Below, in pieces: positions 7,611-13,876 of a stretch of DNA of 27,314 nucleotides; position 1 is the first letter of the stretch; the number at the start of each line of letters is the position of its first letter. Both the position numbers and the translations under genes were made by a program. Below the pieces are notes generated by a model. That model ran no database searches, was not told the origin of the DNA, and saw only the letters and a list, made by a program, of their open reading frames with translations. Source of the stretch: Coriobacteriales bacterium (GTDB lineage: Bacteria > Actinomycetota > Coriobacteriia > Coriobacteriales > UBA8131); the NCBI GenBank assembly GCA_031268525.1, contig JAIRXA010000056.1, positions 1 to 27,314 on the forward strand, written 5' to 3'.

Positions 7611-8876
7611 GTGGCTCAGGACTATGACATTAAAGATATCGCCCTGGCCGACGCGGGGCAAGCCCGCATCGAATGGGCCGACCGCGACATGCCGGTGCTG
7701 GCATCTATCCGCGAGCGTTTTGCTCGCGAGTTGCCACTCAAAAACATTCGCATCTCGGCCTGTCTGCATGTCACAACCGAGACTGCCAATCTCATGCGTA
7801 CCCTGGTCGCCGGCGGCGCCGACGTCGTACTCTGCGCCTCCAACCCGCTGTCCACCCAGGATGACACGGCCGCCGCTCTGGTGCAGCACTACGGCGTACG
7901 CACCTATGCCATCAAGGGCGAGGATACCGAGACCTACTACCACCACATCGACGCGGCTATCGACCATCGTCCCCAGATCACCATGGACGACGGCGCCGAC
8001 GTTGTCGGCCGCATCCACGCCGAGCGCACGGAGGCCCTGGCCAGCATCATCGGCGGTACCGAGGAGACCACCACCGGCGTCATTCGTTTGGCCGCAATGG
8101 CCCAGGATGGGGCACTCAGATACCCCATCATCGCCGTCAACGACGCCAAGACCAAACACTTCTTTGACAACCGTTACGGCACCGGTCAATCCACCCTCGA
8201 CGGTATCGTTCGCGCCACCAATCGTCTGTTGGCGGGGCGCACGCTGGTGGTCAGCGGCTACGGCTGGTGTGGCAGGGGAGTGGCCTTGCGTGCCAGCGGC
8301 ATGGGCATGCAAGTTATTATCTGTGAGGTCGATCCCTTTAAGGCGCTCGAGGCCCACATGGACGGCTATCGGGTCATGACCGCTGCCGCCGCCGCGCCCC
8401 TTGCCGATGTGTGGATTACGGTTACCGGCGATTTGAATGTATTGGATGTGCCAGCACTCTCTCGCATCAAGGGTGGTGCCATCATCTGTAACTCGGGGCA
8501 CTTTAACGCCGAGATCAATATCCCCTGGCTGGAAGCCCAGGCTACAGAAAAGCACAGGCTCAAGCCACTGGTGGAGGAGTACGTATTTGCCGATGGACGG
8601 ACCGTCATTTTGCTGGCTGAAGGCCGTCTGGTCAATCTCTCCGCCGCCGAGGGGCATCCCGCCGAGGTCATGGATATGAGTTTCGCCGATCAGGCACTGG
8701 CTGCCGAGTATCTTGTTTCGCACGCCAGCTCGCTGGCGCCCGGTGTGCATCCGGAACCCGCCGAGATCGACGAGAGTATCGCTCGTCTCAAGCTTGCAAC
8801 TCTGGGGATAGAAATCGACAGCCTGACTCCCGAGCAAGAGCGGTATCTCAGCTCCTGGCAGATGGGAACGGTGTAG
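7611..8876 (+). CDS. ahcY: Adenosylhomocysteinase family, short (archaeal/Thermotoga-like) form
   Basis: Cytosolic NAD-dependent hydrolase that splits S-adenosylhomocysteine (or, in some archaeal homologues, its inosyl form) into homocysteine and nucleoside. It has 421 residues. Visible are the substrate-site EETTTG (151-156), NDAKTKHFFDNRYG with K182 and D186, and the Rossmann motif GYGWCGRG (216-223) followed by E239 (CEVDP). It lacks the C-terminal Lys/Tyr tail (YRY) typical of eukaryotic-type enzymes, ending YLSSWQMGTV, as in the short class. GTG start after AAAGGAGTAATCT. mtnA begins two bases after the stop, so the pair handles both methyltransferase and methylthioadenosine by-products. 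Whether adenosyl or inosyl substrate is used cannot be told here. Confidence 0.92.
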   Translation: MAQDYDIKDIALADAGQARIEWADRDMPVLASIRERFARELPLKNIRISACLHVTTETANLMRTLVAGGADVVLCASNPLSTQDDTAAALVQHYGVRTYAIKGEDTETYYHHIDAAIDHRPQITMDDGADVVGRIHAERTEALASIIGGTEETTTGVIRLAAMAQDGALRYPIIAVNDAKTKHFFDNRYGTGQSTLDGIVRATNRLLAGRTLVVSGYGWCGRGVALRASGMGMQVIICEVDPFKALEAHMDGYRVMTAAAAAPLADVWITVTGDLNVLDVPALSRIKGGAIICNSGHFNAEINIPWLEAQATEKHRLKPLVEEYVFADGRTVILLAEGRLVNLSAAEGHPAEVMDMSFADQALAAEYLVSHASSLAPGVHPEPAEIDESIARLKLATLGIEIDSLTPEQERYLSSWQMGTV

Positions 8877-8878
8877 TC

Positions 8879-10093
8879 ATGGCTGCCGATATCGCCAATC
8901 TGCCTCGGACCATCTGGTGGGACGTTGATCCCGATGATGGGATAGCCGGTGTCTACCTGATCGACCAGACCCGCCTGCCTCTGGTTGGGGACATCTTGTG
9001 CTGCCGCACCCTGGAAGGTGTCGAGCTCGCGGTCAAGAGCCTTGCTCTGCGCGGCGCTCCGGCGCTGGGGGTTGGCGCGGCGATGGCCGTGGCGCTCTTC
9101 AGTGAAAACGAGTTTGTCGGCGCTACCCGCGAGGAATGGCTGGCGGGTATTGACGCGGCCGCTAGTCGCATTGGCAGCGCTCGACCGACGGCGGTCAATC
9201 TCGCCTGGGGTGCCGAGCGCGCCCGCGCCTTTGCCCACGGGCTCGACCCCACCTTGCCTCTTGAACAGGCACGGCAGGCCCTGGTCGCCTTTGCCCAGCA
9301 GATGGCCGCCGATGATGAGGCGACCAACCGCACGATTGGCGCGGTTGGCCTGCAGGTTCTCAAGCCTGATGCTCGTGTGCTCACGCACTGCACTGCGGGG
9401 TCTCTCGGCACCGCCTACTATGGAACGGTTGGCGGTGTCATCTATACCGGTTTTGATCAGGGGCGTATCGCTCATGTCTGGGTTGACGAGACCCGTCCCC
9501 TCAATCAGGGAGGACGCCTGACCGCCTGGGAGATGATGTGCGCTGGTGTGCCCTCCACTCTGATTGCCGACAATATGGCAGCGAGCGTCATGGCTTCTGG
9601 CTGGGTCGATCTCGTACTCGTTGGTGCCGACCGTATCTGTGCCAACGGAGATACCGCCAATAAAATCGGAACCCTGGGAGTGGCCATCCTTGCGCAGCAT
9701 TACGGTATACCGCTGTATATCTGCGCGCCCACTTCCACTGTTGATCTTGGTTTGGCCGAGGGGAATCGGATACCTATCGAGCAGCGCGACCCCCGCGAGT
9801 TGGAGGGCTTTACGGTTTCGGGCGCCATTTTGCCCGATGATGCGAACACCAGCCAGGCGCTCGACCTGCTCACCGCCTCAGGGGCTCGTGAGCTCACGAT
9901 GAAGGACGGACACCAGATGTCTGTCGAGCGCAAGGGAGGGGCGTATGCCTTCGATGGGTGGTTTAAGATGACTCCGCCCGGCGTGCAGGTCTATAACCCT
10001 GCCTTTGACGTGACGCCAGCCGAGCTGATCACCGGCATAATCACCGAGCGCGGACTCATCGCCCCTGCCGACCTCGCACAGACTCTGGAATAG
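8879..10093 (+). CDS. mtnA: S-methyl-5-thioribose-1-phosphate isomerase, enlarged
   Basis: Isomerase of the eIF2B-alpha-like fold converting methylthioribose-1-phosphate to methylthioribulose-1-phosphate in methionine salvage. Catalytic residues are visible as Cys171 in HCTAGSLGTAYYGT and Asp251 in VGADRICANGDTANKIGT; MVVRGAP-type substrate motif appears as LALRGAPALG (55-64). The protein has 404 residues, against about 340-350 in the family. The excess lies between IPIEQRDPRELEGF (298-311) and PPGVQVYNPAFDVTP (366-380), an insertion of about 45 residues near the C-terminal end. It is tightly coupled to ahcY. No other salvage gene (mtnK, mtnB, nucleosidase) is in the window. Confidence 0.93.
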   Translation: MAADIANLPRTIWWDVDPDDGIAGVYLIDQTRLPLVGDILCCRTLEGVELAVKSLALRGAPALGVGAAMAVALFSENEFVGATREEWLAGIDAAASRIGSARPTAVNLAWGAERARAFAHGLDPTLPLEQARQALVAFAQQMAADDEATNRTIGAVGLQVLKPDARVLTHCTAGSLGTAYYGTVGGVIYTGFDQGRIAHVWVDETRPLNQGGRLTAWEMMCAGVPSTLIADNMAASVMASGWVDLVLVGADRICANGDTANKIGTLGVAILAQHYGIPLYICAPTSTVDLGLAEGNRIPIEQRDPRELEGFTVSGAILPDDANTSQALDLLTASGARELTMKDGHQMSVERKGGAYAFDGWFKMTPPGVQVYNPAFDVTPAELITGIITERGLIAPADLAQTLE

Positions 10094-10124
10094 GGGAGAG
10101 AGGGGAGAGCGCGAGGATCACACG

Positions 10125-10865
10125 ATGAGCTCCCTGCTTGACGAAGCTCTGGAAGGCGTACTCGATACCGTCTGGTTGACGCGTTGCGTGGGCTGTGAGC
10201 ATCCTGGCGAGTTGCTCTGCGAGGACTGTGCCGACCAGCTTCCTTTCATCAACCCACAGTGGGCCTGTCCGCGCTGTGGCGCGCCCTTTGGCTGGCTCGT
10301 CTGCTCTGAATGTATGACGGTTGATGGGCCAGCAATCCTGCCCTATACGGCAGGTGTGAGTGCCCTGGAATTCAGGAATACGGCACAGCGCATGATCATC
10401 GCCTACAAAGACAGAGACGAGCGCAGGCTTGCAGGTATCCTCGCAGGGATGATAACCCGTGCCCTCCCGCGTGGCTGGCTTGCCTGGGCGGATGCACTTA
10501 CCTGGATTCCCAGCGACGAGATCGTGCGTCGTCGTCGTGGTTTTGATCATATGGAGCAAATCGCCCTGTTGCTCGCGGAGCAATGTGGACGTCCCGCTGT
10601 CGGCGTTCTCGACAAGGAGCACATCGCTGATCAGCGTGGGCTCAGTCGCAGGGAGCGTACGACAAACAGCCAGTCGTCATTTACGGTCGCCCAACAGGCA
10701 TATGACAGACTCAGGACACAGGCGGCGAGCAGGAATCGCGGGGTGCATCTTATCCTCGTAGACGATGTGTTTACGACCGGTGCGACCCTGAAAGCGGCTA
10801 GCGAAACTCTGCTTGCGGCGGGGGTAGGGGAGATACGTGTCGCAACGGTTGCGAGAGTCTGCTAG
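10125..10865 (+). CDS. comF: ComF-family phosphoribosyltransferase-like protein
   Basis: Homologue of ComF, a protein needed for late steps of DNA uptake in competent bacteria but found widely in non-competent ones. An N-terminal zinc-finger region has cysteine pairs C21/C24, C32/C35, C48/C51 and C60/C63. The C-terminal PRTase core has the PRPP loop LVDDVFTTGATL (211-222) and the family motif RRRRGFDHMEQIA (135-147). Length 246, normal. ATG start follows GAGGATCACACG. It lies 31 bases after mtnA on the same strand. The end of the gene carries the promoter of the downstream RNA: its TAG stop is part of that promoter's -10 box. Confidence 0.9.
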   Translation: MSSLLDEALEGVLDTVWLTRCVGCEHPGELLCEDCADQLPFINPQWACPRCGAPFGWLVCSECMTVDGPAILPYTAGVSALEFRNTAQRMIIAYKDRDERRLAGILAGMITRALPRGWLAWADALTWIPSDEIVRRRRGFDHMEQIALLLAEQCGRPAVGVLDKEHIADQRGLSRRERTTNSQSSFTVAQQAYDRLRTQAASRNRGVHLILVDDVFTTGATLKAASETLLAAGVGEIRVATVARVC

Positions 10866-10868
10866 AAT
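10860..10868 (+). promoter_or_regulatory. Extended -10 promoter (TGCTAGAAT) for the structured RNA
   Basis: TGC followed by TAGAAT, overlapping the comF stop. The start of transcription expected about seven bases later falls at the first bases of the RNA's closing stem (10874). The identical nine bases serve as the -10 region of the minus-strand tRNA-Asn at 27131-27139. The -35 region is poor. Confidence 0.65.
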
Positions 10869-10873
10869 CATGG

Positions 10874-11130
10874 GGTTCCCTCCGGGTCTGTGGTTGCGGT
10901 GGCATCGCTGTGGTGTCGCCTAGTCCAGGGTAGATGCGGCCAAAAGGATCCACGTAAACGTACGGTTCATCCTGTACGCGAGCACGGCGCATCTTAGGGG
11001 TAAGTCGTACCGTCTGGTATCGTGAGGCATACGCCTCCCCAGACGAGAGGGCCAGTAGTGAGATAGTATCAAGCGACCGTCCCAGTATGCGAGTGTGGGG
11101 TCAAAGACCAGGTCAGCCGGTGGGAACCTT
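10874..11130 (+). ncRNA. Structured non-coding RNA of unrecognised family, about 255 nt
   Basis: The ends pair: GGTTCCC-T-CCGG (10874-10885) with CCGG-T-GGGAACC (11117-11128), a 12-position stem with one U-U mismatch. Inside are further helices: 10898-10904 with 10914-10920 (seven pairs, two of them G-U), GATGCG 10933-10938 with CGCATC 10988-10993, CGTCTGG 11011-11017 with CCAGACG 11039-11045 enclosing GAGGC-ATAC-GCCTC (11024-11037), and GGTC-AAA-GACC (11099-11109). The G-U pairs form only in the plus-strand RNA. An extended -10 lies at the right distance upstream. I do not see RNase P, tmRNA or SRP RNA core sequences. It could be a 6S-like RNA, an orphan ncRNA, or a long leader of the following lipoprotein gene. 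No clear terminator follows. Confidence 0.7.
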
Positions 11131-11157
11131 TCGTTTAAGGGCATTGGAAGGAAGAAC

Positions 11158-12138
11158 ATGAAGCGCATCTTTGGAAAGCGCATCTCTCAAAAGAACATCT
11201 CCCAGAAGAGCATCTCTCAAAAGCGCATGAACCCGGTGGTTTCTGCCCTGCTGATCGGGATCCTTGTGGGGAGCCAGCTGCTGTTGGGAGGCTGCTTCGC
11301 GGAGAATTCTGGCGAGGCATTGACCCTTGGTTCGCCGAAGGTCGCACCACCTGCCATTGCCACTGAGGGTGTGTTACGCGTCGGTGTCGATTCCTCGCAT
11401 GCACCCTTCGCTGTACTCTCAGATGATGATGTGTTGACCGGGATCGACATAGACATTGCCGCTGCGCTCGCCGATGACCTTGGGCTCAGGCTTGAGCTTG
11501 TCGACATGATCGGGCAGGATGCGAGCACACTTCTCAGCGAGGGTAGCATAGACGTCATCATGGACATCCGCGCAGATGATCTCACGGCGCCGGTCGCCGC
11601 CCAGGTTGGCCCCTATCTTGTTGATGGGCCAGCCATTTTCACGGTCGGACTCTCAAATACGGCGGGGAGTTTTGATCTGGCCACGCTCAACGGGATGCGC
11701 GTCTCGGCCTATGAGGGCTCGCTGTCCGCCTGGCAGATCGGTGAGCTCTACGGAGAGGACTGGGTTGATACCTACCCCACCTTGAACGAGGCATTTGATG
11801 CGCTCAATTCCGGTACGGTCTCCTATGCTGCGGCCGACGCCGTCATCGGCTCCTTTCTTGCGGTGACGTACGACAACATCGACTGCGTTGCCCTCCTCAC
11901 CGATCCCTCGGGTATCTACATGGGTGTTGGTATCTCAAACCTCGAGCTGCTCGATACCTTGCAAGGCTCCCTGCGGGCCATTCGGGATAACGGCGTTCTC
12001 GGTGTCATCACAAACATGTGGTTGGGGCCGGTATCGGCCAGTGTTGTCTCGAGCAATCAAGCCATCGTGTCTTTGGATCCAGGGACCAGCGGAGCAGATA
12101 TCGGCGCTGACCTGCCAGACCCCTCAAACGCCGGGTAA
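11158..12138 (+). CDS. Extracellular solute-binding lipoprotein, family 3, orphan and divergent
   Basis: A 326-residue substrate-binding protein of the polar amino-acid type. A basic n-region with a repeat is followed by a hydrophobic stretch (27-45) and a lipobox LGGC with Cys46. The two-lobed fold is recognisable from EGVLRVGVDSSHAPFAV (70-86), LTGIDIDIAAALADDLGL (93-110) and LNGMRVSAYEGSLSAWQ (177-193). The place where relatives carry the ligand-carboxylate arginine (T-x-E-R-K) reads RADDLTAPVAAQV here, with no equivalent Arg, so the ligand is uncertain or binding is lost. ATG at 11158 is chosen over an upstream in-frame start at 11095 because GGAAGGAAGAAC precedes it and the earlier start falls inside the structured RNA. 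No permease or ATPase is adjacent. Confidence 0.85.
   Translation: MKRIFGKRISQKNISQKSISQKRMNPVVSALLIGILVGSQLLLGGCFAENSGEALTLGSPKVAPPAIATEGVLRVGVDSSHAPFAVLSDDDVLTGIDIDIAAALADDLGLRLELVDMIGQDASTLLSEGSIDVIMDIRADDLTAPVAAQVGPYLVDGPAIFTVGLSNTAGSFDLATLNGMRVSAYEGSLSAWQIGELYGEDWVDTYPTLNEAFDALNSGTVSYAAADAVIGSFLAVTYDNIDCVALLTDPSGIYMGVGISNLELLDTLQGSLRAIRDNGVLGVITNMWLGPVSASVVSSNQAIVSLDPGTSGADIGADLPDPSNAG
11179..11223 (+). repeat. Three 15-bp in-frame tandem repeats in a signal peptide
   Basis: Units CGCATCTCTCAAAAG, AACATCTCCCAGAAG and AGCATCTCTCAAAAG encode RISQK-NISQK-SISQK in the n-region of the solute-binding lipoprotein. Copy number could vary by slippage without breaking the frame. Confidence 0.9.
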
Positions 12139-12194
12139 TGTGGGTGCGGAGCAGCATGGCTCCAGAATGTTGCAGCTGCATACCAGTGCCTCGC

Positions 12195-12249
12195 TCAGGA
12201 GCTCGCTCAGGAGCTCGCCTGTGCATCTCGTTCAGGAGCTCGCCTGTGC
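12195..12249. repeat. Direct repeats of the luxR 3' end
   Basis: The 18-mer TCAGGAGCTCGCCTGTGC covers the stop codon and last codons of the minus-strand regulator (12232-12249) and recurs at 12207-12224. Its first 12 bases also occur at 12195-12206. This is a local duplication that leaves extra in-frame stop copies downstream of the gene. Confidence 0.85.
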
Positions 12250-13692
12250 CTCGATGAGATCGATGAGCTCCTGGTGCGTATGGATATCGAGCTTCTGATA
12301 GATGTGCCGCACGTGCGCCTTCACGGTATTCTGTGAGACTCCCAGGTCATCTTTGATGTAGCGCCCGCTGCGTCCGCGAACGAGCAGTGCGAGTATCTCC
12401 GTTTCGCGAGGCGTAAGACCATGGTCATGCGCAATCTGTTCGCTGACGAATGTGATGGAATCAAAATTTCCCTGAACCTGTGCTGGAGTGTCGTCGGGCT
12501 GGATGGCCAGTATCGTGGCATCGAAGGAGAGGCGTTTGAGACAGAGCAGGTAGTAGGCCACAAACAGCCAGGTGAGCACCGCAGTGATGATGATCGCGAC
12601 CAGCGGCGTGGTGAGTGTGTACTGGTCGGTCAGGCGTCCAAGAAAGGCGCCGGGAACGATTCCGAAACATAGAAGAGCACTGCCCCAGGCAAAGGCAGGC
12701 ACCGCGCCGTGCGGGTTACGGGCCGACAGCGAGGCAAGCAGGTACCAGAACAGAAAACTGAAGCAGGCACAACCCGATGACAGCATCAGGTTGATGATGG
12801 CGTGTGCGCTGATCAGTGTCGTCAGAGGCATGAGCAGGAGTCCGGCGACGATGAGTAGCGCGGCGATGTCGAAAAGCCGATCGGCTCGCACCTGCCACCT
12901 GAACACCAGAAGGGCACAGGCTAACACGAGGATGGCCAGTGGTGAGAGGACAACACGCAAGGGAGTCCCCTCGACCTCGCCGAAGCTGATGAGGAAGCCC
13001 TTGACCACATGAAATACCAGCAGGCAGATGAAGAGATGATGCGAGAAGGGCAGGAAGGAGGAAGGTCGAGTGACGCTGCTGTCGAAGGGCGATTCAGAGA
13101 TCGCGAAGCGATTGAAGACGGGCCGTGCGAGCGGTACCGACAGAAGATAGCAGGCAAAGGGTATGGCGACGAAGGCGGCAACTCCCGCCCAAGACGGAAG
13201 CAGGAATAGCAGGTACTGCCCAGCATAGGAGAACAGAAGCGCCACAGCGATGCAAATGCTCAGATGCCGTGCGTTGAGCCTGGTAAGCGAAACGCCCACC
13301 ACGATCTGAAACCAGCTCATGGTAATGCGCAACAGTGTGGAGCTGAGCACCATCAGCAGGGGAGATTCTCGGTCGATGCCCAGATAGGCAAGCGCGACTC
13401 CACCGACTCCCAGAGCAAGCGCGACAACCGATAAGGGCTCAATGGAAAACAGTCGCGGGCGACGCATTGCGCCCAGTGCAATCAGGACGAAGACCACACC
13501 CTGTGCTGCCGTACTGTAGTCGCGAGCAAGCGGAAAGGTCGGGTCGTACAGCGGGAAGATGCTGTACATGAGCAACCAGCCGCTCAGCATCACCAGAGCC
13601 AGAGCGAGCGTACTGCGCACCAGGACGAGCCATTCTCCCGGCATCGCCTTCACGAAAGCCTCACTCGTGGATATGTTGGCTGTCTTCCTCAT
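12232..13692 (-). CDS. Membrane-embedded LuxR-type transcriptional regulator
   Basis: A 486-residue protein with about twelve hydrophobic segments over residues 20-400, followed by a LuxR/GerE helix-turn-helix at 426-480 (LTPRETEILALLV..., then VSQNTVKAHVRHIYQKL). This MFS-like sensor plus LuxR domain layout is characteristic of Eggerthellaceae, where such genes commonly sit beside secreted reductases. It is divergent from the flavoprotein at 13877 with 184 bases between, so it probably senses a small molecule at or in the membrane and controls that gene; the ligand is unknown. The ATG at 13692 has only a weak ribosome site (GGCGAACAGC); Met17 (13644) is an alternative. The 3' end is locally duplicated. 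Confidence 0.88.
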   Translation of the reverse strand: MRKTANISTSEAFVKAMPGEWLVLVRSTLALALVMLSGWLLMYSIFPLYDPTFPLARDYSTAAQGVVFVLIALGAMRRPRLFSIEPLSVVALALGVGGVALAYLGIDRESPLLMVLSSTLLRITMSWFQIVVGVSLTRLNARHLSICIAVALLFSYAGQYLLFLLPSWAGVAAFVAIPFACYLLSVPLARPVFNRFAISESPFDSSVTRPSSFLPFSHHLFICLLVFHVVKGFLISFGEVEGTPLRVVLSPLAILVLACALLVFRWQVRADRLFDIAALLIVAGLLLMPLTTLISAHAIINLMLSSGCACFSFLFWYLLASLSARNPHGAVPAFAWGSALLCFGIVPGAFLGRLTDQYTLTTPLVAIIITAVLTWLFVAYYLLCLKRLSFDATILAIQPDDTPAQVQGNFDSITFVSEQIAHDHGLTPRETEILALLVRGRSGRYIKDDLGVSQNTVKAHVRHIYQKLDIHTHQELIDLIEAQASS

Positions 13693-13786
13693 CAGCTGTT
13701 CGCCAATATACCATGTAGCTCGGTGTTTTGTGCTTCTCGCCCTCTTTTGGTGAGAGGTATTTTTTCAAATCACCCCCGCCTGGTAC

Positions 13787-13835
13787 TAGACGGATCCTCG
13801 GGTAGCTCTATTATGGGTAATCAGGAGGATCCTCC
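13787..13835 (+). promoter_or_regulatory. Candidate promoter and operator of the first flavoprotein gene
   Basis: TAGACG (13787-13792) and TATTAT (13809-13814), 16 bases apart, form a plausible promoter. GGATCCTC occurs at 13792-13799, between these boxes, and again at 13827-13834 inside the perfect 12-base palindrome GGAGGATCCTCC (13824-13835), at the predicted start of transcription. This placement suits binding by the divergent LuxR-type regulator; the link is inferred. Confidence 0.45.
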
Positions 13836-13876
13836 GCGGATCGAAAACTGAACAGGGAAGGAAAGGATGGTGCGGT

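Noticed and set aside
11117..11135. GGTGGGAACC resembling a T-box antiterminator bulge.
   Set aside because: It lacks the TGGNACC-CGCG context and is fully used in the closing stem; no specifier or terminator was found.
11107..11160. SRP RNA-like ACCAGGTCAG followed by GGAAGGAAG.
   Set aside because: The SRP core continues GTCCGGAAGGAAGCAGCC directly; here the pieces are separated by the closing stem, and GGAAGGAAG is the ribosome site of the lipoprotein gene.
10798..11183. Two short minus-strand reading frames opposite the structured RNA, one giving a plausible-looking peptide (ending ...YVDPFGRIYPGLGD).
   Set aside because: They use many codons rare in the neighbours (ATA, CTA, CGA, GTA), lack ribosome sites, and overlap comF and the lipoprotein gene. 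The plus-strand RNA with G-U pairs and a promoter explains the region better.
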